This document shows, piece by piece, positions 43,935 to 53,178 of a DNA stretch of 64,000 bases. Position numbers and translations under genes: made by a program. Source of the stretch: Sphingomonas sp. CCH10-B3 (lineage in GTDB: Bacteria; Pseudomonadota; Alphaproteobacteria; Sphingomonadales; Sphingomonadaceae); the NCBI RefSeq assembly GCF_001556185.1, contig NZ_LSIJ01000009.1, positions 73,137 through 137,136 on the forward strand, in the 5' to 3' direction. The notes below the pieces were generated by a model. It had not been told where the DNA came from. It saw nothing but the letters and a program-made list of their open reading frames with translations, and did not search any database. Numbering within the stretch: the stretch's first letter is position 1; every line of letters starts with the position of its first letter.

Positions 43935-45139
43935 GCCACTTTCGGGCGCGGCACTGCAAAACGCAACACGCCATAGCCCGCGAGCGCCGACAGCACCGAT
44001 CCGGTAAGCACGCCGATCTTCACTTCAGCCTCGAGCCCCGCCGATCCCGGAAAGGCGAGCCCGCCGATGAATAGGCTCATCGTGAAGCCGATCCCGGCAA
44101 GCAGCGCCACGCCATATAGCTGCGTCCAGCTCGCCCCCTTCGGCCGCTTCGCCCAGCCGAGCCGTTCGGACAGCGCGATCCCGCCGAGGATCCCCGCCTG
44201 CTTGCCGAAGAACAGCCCGGCTGCAATCCCCACCACCAGCGGCGTCGCCAGGATCGACAGCGACAGTCCCGCCAGCGTGACGCCGGCATTGGCGAAAGCG
44301 AACAGCGGCACGATCGCATAGGCGACCCAGGGGCTCAGCGCATGTTCGAGCCGGTGCAGCGTCGAATCATGCGCGTCGGGCGCGCTCGGGGTCGAGCGGA
44401 AGGGGATGAAGGCGGCGGCGAGCACGCCTGCGACGGTTGCATGCACGCCCGACAGCAGCACCAGCCACCACAACAGCACAAAGGCTGTGACATAGGGCCA
44501 AACCGCGTTGACGCCGCGCCGGTTCATCGCCGCCATCACGGCAAGCACCCCGTTCGCCGCCGCCAGCGCGGCAAAGTCGATGCCATGGCTATAGGCAATC
44601 GCGATGATCGCGACCGCACCCATGTCGTCGACGATCGCGACCGTCGTCAGGAACAGCCGCAGGCTCGATGACACGCGCTTGCCGAGCAGCGCCATCACGC
44701 CGATCGCAAAGGCAATGTCAGTCGCCGCCGGGATCGCCCAGCCCGCGCGCAAATCCGCCGCGCCGCCGGTAACGAGCAGGAACACGATTGCCGGCCCTGC
44801 CATCCCCGCGATCGCCGCCACCACCGGCAGGCGCCGCCGCACCGGATCGGCAAGCCGTCCATCGACCAGCTCGCGCTTGATCTCCAGCCCGACGAGCAGG
44901 AAGAACAGCGCCATCAGGCCGTCGTTGATCCACAGATGCACAGTCATCGGCCCGATCGCGGGCGCGAGAACCGGCCCGGTCTCGCCGTGCAGCCAGTGGT
45001 GATAAGCGTCGGCGATCCCCGGCAGGTTGGCGACCAGCATTGCCGCTGCCGCTGCCGCCATCAGCACCAGCCCGCCGATTGCCTCGCTGCGCAGGAAGGC
45101 GCGCAGGGCCGATGTCACGCCGCGGCGTTTGCTGATCAT
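43931..45139 (-). CDS. nhaA: Na+/H+ antiporter NhaA
   Basis: The 402-residue inner-membrane antiporter has about twelve hydrophobic segments and the key aspartates in AIPAATDIAFAIGVMALLGKRV and FLTTVAIVDDMGAVAIIAIAYS, matching the ion-binding Asp residues of E. coli NhaA. FFGKQAGILGGIALSERL and GVALLAGIGFTMSLFIGGLAF are also typical. It extrudes sodium in exchange for protons. It overlaps the deacetylase gene by 4 bases and is divergent from DUF389. Confidence 0.94.
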   Translation of the reverse strand: MISKRRGVTSALRAFLRSEAIGGLVLMAAAAAAMLVANLPGIADAYHHWLHGETGPVLAPAIGPMTVHLWINDGLMALFFLLVGLEIKRELVDGRLADPVRRRLPVVAAIAGMAGPAIVFLLVTGGAADLRAGWAIPAATDIAFAIGVMALLGKRVSSSLRLFLTTVAIVDDMGAVAIIAIAYSHGIDFAALAAANGVLAVMAAMNRRGVNAVWPYVTAFVLLWWLVLLSGVHATVAGVLAAAFIPFRSTPSAPDAHDSTLHRLEHALSPWVAYAIVPLFAFANAGVTLAGLSLSILATPLVVGIAAGLFFGKQAGILGGIALSERLGWAKRPKGASWTQLYGVALLAGIGFTMSLFIGGLAFPGSAGLEAEVKIGVLTGSVLSALAGYGVLRFAVPRPKVA

Positions 45140-45213
45140 GGTCTGCCCCTCTTTCGCCCCAACGCCTAACGCGCTGGCGCGATCGGTTCAAAGCCTTTGG
45201 GTCGCTCGGCCAG

Positions 45214-46674
45214 ATGGCGCTACCCGACCTCCGCACGCTGGCCCATTGGTGGCAGGACGAGATCGCCCGGCTCGATCAGCACGAGGTCATCACTCGCGTG
45301 CGGACCGAGGCCGGGCTCGACGGTCGCTACATGTTCATGGTGCTGATGTCGGCGGGCATCGCCATTCTCGGCCTGCTCCAGTCGTCGCCGGCGGTGGTGA
45401 TAGGCGCGATGCTGATCTCGCCGCTGATGGGGCCGATCATTGGCCTGGGCTTTGCGCTGGCGACGATTGATTCGGCCGAAATCCGGCGGACGGTCGTGGC
45501 GCTCACCGTCGGGGCGGTGGTGGCGGTCGCGTTCACGGCGTTGATCGTGATGGTCTCGCCGCTCCAGAATGTTACGGGCGAGCTGGCGGCGCGGACGCGC
45601 CCCAATCTGTTCGACCTTGTGATCGCGATCTTGTCGGCGCTGGCGGGCACCTATGCGACGATCCGCGGGCGCGCAGGAACAGTGGTCGGCGTCGCCATCG
45701 CCACCGCGCTGATGCCGCCGCTTGCCACCATCGGCTTCGGCATCGCGACGCTCAACGGCACGGTCGCGGGCGGTGCGACGTTGCTGTTCGTCACCAATTT
45801 CGTGGCGATCACGCAGACGGCCGCCGTGATGGCACGGCTTTACGGTTTTGCACGCTCGCTGTCACCGCGCCAGACGATGCTGGGGACGCTGATCGTCATC
45901 ACGGCATTCGGCGGCCTTGCCATCCCGCTGGGCCTGTCGCTGCGCCAGATCGCGTGGGAAACGCGCGTCAGCCGCGATGCCCGCGCGGTGCTGGCGGACG
46001 AATTCGGCGACGCGACACGGTTGAGCCAGGTCGCGATCGATTTTGCCGCGCAACCGCTCAGCGTCAAGGCGACCGCGCTCACTCCGGCCTTAAGGCCCAA
46101 TGCCGCGCCACAGGCCGAGGCGGCACTGCGCGCGCGGCTCGGCCAGCCGGTGAGCGTCACGATTGCGCAATACCGCGTCGGCGAGGCTGAGGCCGAAGCG
46201 GCAACGGTCGCGGCGGCCAAGAATGCGCAGGATGCCGCCGAGCACCGGGTCGAAGCGCTGACCACCGAACTCGCGCTGATCGCGGGCGTCGCGCCAGGCG
46301 AAGTGCTGGTCGATCGGCTGTCGCGGCGCGCCCAAGTGCGGGCGGGCGTGCTGCCGGGCGCGGGGCTTGCAACCTATCGCGCGCTTGAGGCGCGGGTGGC
46401 GGCGGCTGCGCCCGGCTGGCAGATCACGCTGGAGCCGCCGACCGTTGCTCCTCCCGACGTGAGCATGATCGACGGCAAGCCCGATCCGGCGGCCATCGAA
46501 GTCGCGGCGTGGGGGGCAAAGCGCCGCGGCCTTGCGCTGAGTGTGAGCGGACCCGCCGAAGCAGCAACTGCGGTTGCCGAAGCCTTGCGCGCTGGCGGCG
46601 CCGAGGTCGTGCTGACCCCCGGCGGACAATCGATCCGGCTCGACTGGCGGACCGACGCCGCGCCGGACCGCTAG
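45214..46674 (+). CDS. DUF389-family membrane protein
   Basis: The 486-residue protein has a DUF389 membrane domain in the first half (MFMVLMSAGIAILGLLQSSPAVVIGAMLISPLMGPIIGLGFAL, ALMPPLATIGFG, ATLLFVTNFVAITQTA), and a soluble second half from about residue 250 rich in Ala, Glu and Arg. The family function is not established; transport has been suggested. Its TAG stop shares a CTAG with the convergent lysS stop. Confidence 0.85.
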   Translation: MALPDLRTLAHWWQDEIARLDQHEVITRVRTEAGLDGRYMFMVLMSAGIAILGLLQSSPAVVIGAMLISPLMGPIIGLGFALATIDSAEIRRTVVALTVGAVVAVAFTALIVMVSPLQNVTGELAARTRPNLFDLVIAILSALAGTYATIRGRAGTVVGVAIATALMPPLATIGFGIATLNGTVAGGATLLFVTNFVAITQTAAVMARLYGFARSLSPRQTMLGTLIVITAFGGLAIPLGLSLRQIAWETRVSRDARAVLADEFGDATRLSQVAIDFAAQPLSVKATALTPALRPNAAPQAEAALRARLGQPVSVTIAQYRVGEAEAEAATVAAAKNAQDAAEHRVEALTTELALIAGVAPGEVLVDRLSRRAQVRAGVLPGAGLATYRALEARVAAAAPGWQITLEPPTVAPPDVSMIDGKPDPAAIEVAAWGAKRRGLALSVSGPAEAATAVAEALRAGGAEVVLTPGGQSIRLDWRTDAAPDR

Positions 46675-48284
46675 CGTGCCAATGCCTCGGCGATCAGGTT
46701 GCGGCTGTTCGCGATCCCGTAGAGCGCGATGAAGCTGCCCATGCGCGGCCCCTGGCTCGACCCGAGCAAGGTTTCGTACAGCGCCTTGAACCAGTCGCGC
46801 AGATTTTCGAACCCGCCCAGATCGCCGAACTGCGCCTTGCCGATTTCATAGACGATGTTCTGGATATCCTCGGCAGACGTATCGGGCGCAAGCTTGGCCA
46901 GTTCGGCATCGAGCGCTTCGAGTGCCGCCCGCTCCACCGCTTCGGGCGCGCGGCGGACCAGCGTGGGCGCCACGAAATCGCGATTATACGCCAGCGCCTT
47001 GTCGATCAGATTGTCGAGCGCCGGATAAGCCGCGGGCGAGGCATCGGCCACATAATTGCCGAGATAGCCCCACACCTGCTCGCGCGTCGCCTGCGCACCC
47101 ATCACCCCGACGAGGTTGAGCAGCAGCCCGAAGGTCACCGGCAGTGCCTCTTCGGGCGGCGGGCCATTGTGGATGTGATGCACTGGATTGCCCAGCCGCT
47201 GCTCGACTGGCTGATCGGCATAGGCAGCGCGGAATTGCCAGTAATCATCGATCGCGCGCGGGATGACGCCCATGTGCAGCGACTTGGCCTTCTTCGGCTC
47301 GCGGTAGATGTAGAAGGCGAGGCTCTCGTCCGAGCCATAGGTCAGCCATTGGTCGATGCTGAGCCCATTGCCCTTGGACTTCGAAATCTTCTCGCCCTTC
47401 TCGTCGAGGAACATTTCGTAATTGAATCCCTCGGGTGGGCGCGCACCGAGTACGCGCGCGATCTTGCCCGACTGGATGACCGAGTCGATCAGGTCCTTGC
47501 CCGCCATCTCATAATCGACGCCGAGCGCGACCCAGCGCATCGCCCAGTCGACTTTCCATTGCAGCTTGGCCCCGCCCGACAGGATCGACTGTTCGATCAC
47601 ATCGCCGTCATCGGTGAAGCGGACGATCCCCGCCTCGGCATCTACGACCTCGACCGGCACTTGCAGCACCACGCCCGACTTCGGGCTGATCGGCAGTACG
47701 GGGGAATAGGTCGCCTGCCGCTCGGCACGCAGCGTCGGCAGCATCACGCCCATGATCGCGTCATAATGGCGCAGCACCGCCCGCAGCGCATTGTCGAACC
47801 GGCCCGACGTGTAATAGTCGGTCGACGAGGCGAATTCATAATCGAAGCCAAACCGATCGAGAAAGTCGCGCAGCATCGCATTGTTGTGCGCGGCAAAGCT
47901 GTCGAACTTGCCGAACGGATCGGGCACCTTGGTCAGCGGATGGCCGAGATGATCGGCCAGCATTGCCTGATTGGGGACATTGTCGGGCACTTTGCGCAGC
48001 CCGTCCATGTCGTCGCTGAACGCGATCAGCCGGGTCGGCGTGTCGGACAAGGTCTCAAACGCACGGCGCACCATCGTCGTGCGCAGCACTTCGTTGAAGG
48101 TGCCGATGTGCGGCAGCCCCGACGGCCCATAGCCCGTCTCGAACAATACCGGCGCGCCGCCGGGCTTGCCGCCCGGATAGCGTTTCAGCAGCTTGCGCGC
48201 TTCCTCATAGGGCCAGGCCTTGGAATCGGTGGCGGCGGCGCGCAAGGCGGCGGCGTCGACGGCGGGATGCGCAGGGGTCGTCAT
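46671..48284 (-). CDS. lysS: Lysyl-tRNA synthetase, class I
   Basis: The 537-residue enzyme is the class I (archaeal-type) LysRS, with the HIGH-like motif in GPSGLPHIGTFNEV and the KMSKS-like EKISKSKGNGLS. Class I LysRS is the normal form in Alphaproteobacteria and a useful marker for them. The C-terminal helical domain is present (QNIVYEIGKAQFGDLGG). It is divergent from the JmjC-like cupin gene, with 54 bases between starts, and its stop codon shares CTAG with the DUF389 gene. Confidence 0.95.
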   Translation of the reverse strand: MTTPAHPAVDAAALRAAATDSKAWPYEEARKLLKRYPGGKPGGAPVLFETGYGPSGLPHIGTFNEVLRTTMVRRAFETLSDTPTRLIAFSDDMDGLRKVPDNVPNQAMLADHLGHPLTKVPDPFGKFDSFAAHNNAMLRDFLDRFGFDYEFASSTDYYTSGRFDNALRAVLRHYDAIMGVMLPTLRAERQATYSPVLPISPKSGVVLQVPVEVVDAEAGIVRFTDDGDVIEQSILSGGAKLQWKVDWAMRWVALGVDYEMAGKDLIDSVIQSGKIARVLGARPPEGFNYEMFLDEKGEKISKSKGNGLSIDQWLTYGSDESLAFYIYREPKKAKSLHMGVIPRAIDDYWQFRAAYADQPVEQRLGNPVHHIHNGPPPEEALPVTFGLLLNLVGVMGAQATREQVWGYLGNYVADASPAAYPALDNLIDKALAYNRDFVAPTLVRRAPEAVERAALEALDAELAKLAPDTSAEDIQNIVYEIGKAQFGDLGGFENLRDWFKALYETLLGSSQGPRMGSFIALYGIANSRNLIAEALAR

Positions 48285-48338
48285 GGGGATGCGGTCCTAG
48301 CGAACCCTGCCCGTCACTGCTAGACCCGTGCACGCGCC

Positions 48339-49352
48339 ATGCCGAGCCAGCCCCGTCCCATCGCCGAGCGCGCGCGGATCGACCGCGCCACTTTCGAAGC
48401 CGAGATCGTGCCTGCCGCCCAGCCGGTGGTGTTGCGCGGGCAAGTCACCGACTGGCCGCTGGTCGCGGCCGCACGGCAATCGGACGCCGATTTTGCCGCC
48501 GCCCTGCGCGCGATGGCCAGCGGTGCGGCGGGCGAAGCGTGGTTCGGCGCGCCCGCCATCGAGGGACGGTTCGGCTTCACCGACGATCTGACCGGCCATA
48601 ATTTCGACCGGCGGCTGGCGACGGTCGATCAATTGCTCGACCTGATCCTGCGCCAGCGGGGCGATGCCGCGCCTTGGAGCGTCTATGCCGGCGCGCTGCC
48701 GGTCGCCAAGCATGTGCCGCAGTTTCGCGCGACCCATCCGATGCCGCTGATCGACGCCGATCGCTATATGCTGGTGTCGCTGTGGCTCGGCAACCGCACC
48801 AAGACCGCGGCGCATTGGGACTTGCCACAGAATCTGGCGTGCGTGCTGGCGGGGCGGCGGCGCTTCACCTTGTTCCCGACCGATCAGGTCGCGAACCTCT
48901 ATGTCGGGCCGATCGATTTCACGCTGGCCGGGCAACCGTCGAGCCTTGCCGATATCGAGGCGCCCGATTTCGACCGCTATCCCCGGTTCGCCGAAGCCTT
49001 CGATCACGCGCTGGTCGCCGAGCTCGACCCCGGCGATGTCCTGTATGTCCCGAGCCTGTGGTGGCATGCGGTGACCGGGCTCGAACCGCTGGGGGCGATG
49101 ATCAACTATTGGTGGCGCGACGGCCCGGCGCGGATGATGACGCCGATGCTGTCTCTGAAGCACGCGCTGATGACGATGCGTGGGCTGCCGGCGAACGAAA
49201 AGGCGGCATGGCGGGCGATGTTCGACCATTATCTGTTCGGCGACGATCCCGCAGCACATTTGCCCGACCATGCACGCGGCGTGCTCGGCGATCTGTCGCC
49301 CGAGGCGCAGGCGCGACTGATGGCCGAACTGGCGGCGGCGCTCCGGCGCTAA
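48339..49352 (+). CDS. JmjC/cupin_8-type 2-oxoglutarate-dependent oxygenase-like protein
   Basis: The 337-residue protein has QPVVLRGQVTDWPLVAAAR near the N-terminus and a double-stranded beta-helix core with iron ligands H and D in TAAHWDLPQNLACVLAGRRRFTLFP and the distal histidine in YVPSLWWHAVTGLEP, as in cupin_8/JmjC-type hydroxylases such as FIH-like and PASS1-like enzymes. Such enzymes hydroxylate proteins, RNA or small molecules; the target is unknown. It precedes the helicase gene by 39 bases on the same strand. Confidence 0.85.
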   Translation: MPSQPRPIAERARIDRATFEAEIVPAAQPVVLRGQVTDWPLVAAARQSDADFAAALRAMASGAAGEAWFGAPAIEGRFGFTDDLTGHNFDRRLATVDQLLDLILRQRGDAAPWSVYAGALPVAKHVPQFRATHPMPLIDADRYMLVSLWLGNRTKTAAHWDLPQNLACVLAGRRRFTLFPTDQVANLYVGPIDFTLAGQPSSLADIEAPDFDRYPRFAEAFDHALVAELDPGDVLYVPSLWWHAVTGLEPLGAMINYWWRDGPARMMTPMLSLKHALMTMRGLPANEKAAWRAMFDHYLFGDDPAAHLPDHARGVLGDLSPEAQARLMAELAAALRR

Positions 49353-49355
49353 CGA

Positions 49356-49370
49356 GTTGCCAATCTGTTC
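49356..49370 (+). promoter_or_regulatory. Degenerate LexA-box candidate upstream of the DinG-like gene
   Basis: GTTG at 49356-49359 and GTTC at 49367-49370 have the 7-base spacing of the alphaproteobacterial LexA box, with one base off consensus. It begins 3 bases after the cupin stop and ends 21 bases before the helicase start at 49392. Confidence 0.4.
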
Positions 49371-49391
49371 CCGATCGCCGACAAGCGGCGC

Positions 49392-52118
49392 GTGACCGAC
49401 CTCCCCTATCCCGCGCTGCACGCGAGCCACGGCGGCATCTGGATCGCGCAGGGCGGCGAGACGCGGCAGGTGTCGCGCGGCGAAGCGATCCGCACCGCGG
49501 CCGACACGCCGATGATCCTGCTCAACGCGCCGCTGGTCGCGCAGCGGCTGGGCTATGCCGAGCTGTCGGGGCTCGACCTGCTCGAGCTGTTTGCCTTTCT
49601 CCACCCGGCGCGGTTCATGGTGCCGACTGCCAAGGGGTTGGCGGCGGCGGTCGGGCTCGACGTGCCGCAGCGCGATCAGGAAATCGCGGGCTTCCTGCGC
49701 GCCGCGACCGAGCGGCTGCTCGCGGTGCCGAGCGGCGACTGGCCCGAGCGTGAAGGCGCGTGGACCTCGCTTCAGACGCTCGCGCGGCTGCGCTGGCCGT
49801 GGGCGCCGCTGCTCGCCGATCGCATTGCCAAGCCCAAACAGGGCGAAGCCTTCCTGTTCACGCGCCTGCCCGAATGGACCGAAGCCGCGCCACGTCCGGC
49901 GCCGCGTACTGTCACGCTTGGCCCGGAAGAGGCGCGCGCGCGGCTTGCCACGCTGACCGGTGTCGATGCCGAACAGCGTCCAGGCCAACGCGCTTTCGCC
50001 GATGCCGCCACGGCTGCCTTCGCCCCGCGCGACCGGCGCGATTCGCCCAATCTGGTGCTCGCGGAAGCCGGGACCGGCATCGGCAAGACGCTCGGCTATC
50101 TCGCGCCCGCATCGCTCTGGGCCGAGCGCGCGGGTGGGGCAGTGTGGGTGTCGACCTTCACCAAGACGCTCCAGCGCCAGCTCGCGCACGAGACTGCGCG
50201 GCTGTTCCCCGATCCGGCACTGCGACGCGCCAAGGTCGTGACCCGCAAGGGCCGCGAGAATTACGTCTGCCTGCTCAATCTGGAGGATGCGCTGCAAGGC
50301 GGTTTTGCCGGGCGCGCCGCGATCCTCGCACAACTGGTGGCGCGCTGGGCGGCCTATACGGCCGATGGCGACATGGTCGGCGGCGACCTGCCCGGCTGGC
50401 TGCCGACCCTGTTTAGGCGGACCGGTGCGGTCGCGCTGACCGACCGGCGCGGCGAGTGCGTCTATGCCGGCTGCCCGCATTATCGCAAATGCTTCATCGA
50501 GCGCGCGGCGCGCGCCTCGACCGATGCCGATATCGTCATCGCCAATCACGCACTGGTCATGGTCAACGCGGCGCGGGGTCGGGAGATGGCGACCCGCCCG
50601 ACGCGTTACGTGTTCGATGAAGGCCATCATCTGTTCGACGCCGCCGATGCGATGTTCGGCGTGGCGCTGACGGGGGCGGAGGCGATCGAACTGCGCCGGT
50701 GGGTGATGGGGCCCGAGGCCAATGCCCGGGGGCGCCGCCGGGGCCTTGCCGCGCGGCTGTCCGATGTCGCGAGCTATGACGCAGGCGGCGCGGAAGCGAT
50801 CAACACTGCCGCGCGCGCCGCACAGGCGCTCCCCGGCGAAGGCTGGCTCCAGCGCCTGAACGAAGGCGCGCCCTTCGGCCCGGTCGAGGCGCTGCTCGCT
50901 GCCGTGCGCGGCCTGGTTTACGCGCGCGGTGAGGGCAAAGACGACGCCGGCTATGGTTTGGAGACCGAACTGGCCGAACCCGATGCAGGGCTGATCGAGG
51001 CCGCTGGCCCCGCCGCCGCCGCGCTTGCCGCGCTCCACCAGCCGCTGGTGGCGCTCGGACGACGGCTCGAAGCGGTGCTCGACGAAGGGCCCGACTGGAT
51101 GGACGGCCCGGCGCGCGCGCGCATCGAAGGCGCGATTGCCTCGCTTGGCTGGCGTGCCGAAACGGTGGCGGCGTGGCTCGCCCTGGTCGCGCGGATCGGC
51201 GGCCCGGCCGATCCCGATTTCGTCGACTGGCTGGCGGTCGAACGCGTCGAGGGCCGCGAGTACGACATCGGCCTGCATCGCCGCTGGCTCGACCCGACCC
51301 GGCCCTTTGCCGAGATCGTGCTGAAACCCGCGCAGGGCGCGCTCGTCACCTCGGCGACGCTCACTGCTGGCGGCGGCTGGGACGTCGCCGACGCGCGCAC
51401 CGGGGCGTTCCATTTGCCTGCGCCGCCGGTGCATTTCGAAGCACTCAGCCCGTTCGACTATGCGCAGGCCGCCGAAGTGCTGATCGTCACTGACGTGAAG
51501 CGCGGCGACACCGCGGCACTGGCGAATGCCTATGCCCGGCTGATCGTGGCGGCGGGCGGCGGGACGCTGGGGCTGTTCACCGCGATCCGGCGGCTGCGCG
51601 CGGTCCACGCCCGCATCGCCGACCGGCTCGCGCGTGAGGGGTTGCCGCTCCACGCGCAGCATATCGACCCGATCGACACCGGCACCTTGGTCGACATCTT
51701 CCGCGACGATGCCCGCGCCTCGCTGCTCGGCACCGATGCGTTGCGCGACGGCGTCGATGTGCCCGGCCATTCGCTGCGGCTCGTCGTGCTCGAAGGCGTG
51801 CCCTGGGCCAAGCCGACGGTGCTCCACGCGGCGCGGCGGCTGGCGGGTGGGGGCGCCGCCTATGACGACCGGCTGGTGCGGGCGCGGCTTGCGCAGGCGT
51901 TCGGACGGCTGATTCGCCGCGCCGATGATCGCGGCGCGTTCGTGCTGTTGTCGGCAGCGATGCCCTCGCGGCTGCTCAGCGCCTTTCCCGAAGGCGTGCC
52001 GATTGCTCGCGTCACTCTCGACGAGGCCGTGGCGCGCGTGCAATCTCGCCTTTCAACCGTCACATCGCTCGGGCATGGGGTGGTGGCGCAACGACAGGAA
52101 GACCACGAGAGGCAATGA
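49392..52118 (+). CDS. DinG/XPD-like superfamily 2 DNA helicase
   Basis: The 908-residue protein has Walker A in LAEAGTGIGKTLGYLAPA, four cysteines suited to an Fe-S cluster (VCLL, then ECVYAGCPHYRKC), IVIANHALVMVN, the DEAH-type FDEGHHLFD, and helicase motifs at the end: SLLGTDALRDGVDVPGHSLRLVVLEGVPW and QAFGRLIRRADDRGAFVLLS. This is the DinG/YoaA pattern of 5'-3' helicases that unwind D-loops, R-loops and G-quadruplexes. About 200 extra residues at the N-terminus have no recognised domain. Start is GTG. It overlaps the SixA-like gene by 4 bases. Confidence 0.88.
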   Translation: MTDLPYPALHASHGGIWIAQGGETRQVSRGEAIRTAADTPMILLNAPLVAQRLGYAELSGLDLLELFAFLHPARFMVPTAKGLAAAVGLDVPQRDQEIAGFLRAATERLLAVPSGDWPEREGAWTSLQTLARLRWPWAPLLADRIAKPKQGEAFLFTRLPEWTEAAPRPAPRTVTLGPEEARARLATLTGVDAEQRPGQRAFADAATAAFAPRDRRDSPNLVLAEAGTGIGKTLGYLAPASLWAERAGGAVWVSTFTKTLQRQLAHETARLFPDPALRRAKVVTRKGRENYVCLLNLEDALQGGFAGRAAILAQLVARWAAYTADGDMVGGDLPGWLPTLFRRTGAVALTDRRGECVYAGCPHYRKCFIERAARASTDADIVIANHALVMVNAARGREMATRPTRYVFDEGHHLFDAADAMFGVALTGAEAIELRRWVMGPEANARGRRRGLAARLSDVASYDAGGAEAINTAARAAQALPGEGWLQRLNEGAPFGPVEALLAAVRGLVYARGEGKDDAGYGLETELAEPDAGLIEAAGPAAAALAALHQPLVALGRRLEAVLDEGPDWMDGPARARIEGAIASLGWRAETVAAWLALVARIGGPADPDFVDWLAVERVEGREYDIGLHRRWLDPTRPFAEIVLKPAQGALVTSATLTAGGGWDVADARTGAFHLPAPPVHFEALSPFDYAQAAEVLIVTDVKRGDTAALANAYARLIVAAGGGTLGLFTAIRRLRAVHARIADRLAREGLPLHAQHIDPIDTGTLVDIFRDDARASLLGTDALRDGVDVPGHSLRLVVLEGVPWAKPTVLHAARRLAGGGAAYDDRLVRARLAQAFGRLIRRADDRGAFVLLSAAMPSRLLSAFPEGVPIARVTLDEAVARVQSRLSTVTSLGHGVVAQRQEDHERQ

Positions 52119-52657
52119 AAAGGCTCACCCTGCTGCGTCACGCCAAGTCCGGTTATGGCGACCGTGACCAGCGCGACTTCGACCGCGGCCTGAATGCGCG
52201 CGGCGAACGCGCCGCGCTGACGCTCGGTCGCGCGCTGAAGGCCGAAGGGGCGCAGTTCGACCGCGTGATCGCATCGGATGCCGTGCGCGTGGCCGCCACG
52301 ATCGCATTGGTGGAGCGCGCCCTGGGCACCGCGCTGGGCGTGGTCTGGGACCGGCGCATTTATCTGGCCTCTGCCGCGACCTTGCTCGAACTGGTGCAGG
52401 CGCAACCCGACAGTGCCGATCATGTCCTGCTTGCCGGCCATAATCCGGGGCTTGAGGATCTGGTCCTGACGCTCGTCCCCGAGCGCGCGGATGATGAACT
52501 GCGCGCCGCCGTTTATGAAAAGCTGCCGACGGGCAGTCGCGTCGAACTCGCTTTCGATATCGACCATTGGGCGGACGCCGAGGTTGCGCGCATCACCCGC
52601 TTCACTCGGCCGCGCGATCTCGACCCCGAACTCGGCCCTGATGCCGATAGCGACTAG
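52115..52657 (+). CDS. SixA-like histidine phosphatase
   Basis: The 180-residue protein begins KRLTLLRHAKSGYGDRDQRDFDRGLNARGERAALTLGRAL, the RHG motif with catalytic histidine of the phosphoglycerate-mutase-like superfamily, and has VLLAGHNPGLEDLVLTL with the second histidine. SixA removes phosphate from phosphohistidine on signalling proteins; that substrate is possible here but not shown. ATGA overlap with the helicase gene. Its stop shares CTAG with the convergent DUF177 gene. Confidence 0.88.
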   Translation: MKRLTLLRHAKSGYGDRDQRDFDRGLNARGERAALTLGRALKAEGAQFDRVIASDAVRVAATIALVERALGTALGVVWDRRIYLASAATLLELVQAQPDSADHVLLAGHNPGLEDLVLTLVPERADDELRAAVYEKLPTGSRVELAFDIDHWADAEVARITRFTRPRDLDPELGPDADSD

Positions 52658-53178
52658 CGCTTGAGTTGATCGCGCAGCGCCGCCAGCGCGCCGAACGGTC
52701 CCGCTTCCTCTTCGCCGACAACCCCTGCCGCGCGCAGGGCCGTCGCTGCCTCGGGCCCGCGCGGGAAGGGATCGAGCGCGAGCGCCATCGTCTCCGCGGC
52801 GGCCTCGCCCAGATCGATCGCCGCGCCCGCATAGGAAATTGTGTCGAGCGCATCGTCGGCCAGCTCGATCTCGTCGCCGGCGGTTGCCTCAGTCCCCTCG
52901 GGCACGAAGCGCAGCGCGACCTGTTCGTCGACATGGGCAGTCAGCGGCGCGCCGGTTACGACACAGGCCTGGACGACATCGGCTTCGACGCGGCCGGTGA
53001 CGACGATGCCGGCAGCTTCTTCGTGCACGGACAGTGCCGCCGTCAGCCGCGCCACCCCGACCAGCCCGAACCGTGCCGAAAGTGCTGCACGTTCGGCAGC
53101 ATCGGCTTCGATCGTCACGCTCCGCGGCCTTGGCCCGATCGTGTCGATGCGCTCGGGCCGCGAGAATTCCGGCGTCAC
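52654..53178 (-). CDS. DUF177 (YceD-like) protein
   Basis: The 174-residue protein contains VVTGRVEADVVQACVVTGAPLTAHVDEQVALRFVP, then an acidic DEIELADDALDTISYAGAAIDLGEAAAETMALALDPFPRGPEA, the DUF177 pattern. YceD-like proteins are linked to rRNA maturation and ribosome assembly in other bacteria. The usual partner rpmF is not adjacent. The start is GTG in a GTGA overlap with the upstream Cbp3 gene. Confidence 0.85.
   Translation of the reverse strand: MTPEFSRPERIDTIGPRPRSVTIEADAAERAALSARFGLVGVARLTAALSVHEEAAGIVVTGRVEADVVQACVVTGAPLTAHVDEQVALRFVPEGTEATAGDEIELADDALDTISYAGAAIDLGEAAAETMALALDPFPRGPEAATALRAAGVVGEEEAGPFGALAALRDQLKR

Noticed and set aside
48297..52043. 1248-codon open frame antisense to the JmjC-like and DinG-like genes
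   Set aside because: It mirrors two well-supported genes, has an Arg/Gln/His-rich composition typical of antisense frames in GC-rich DNA, and shows no domain.
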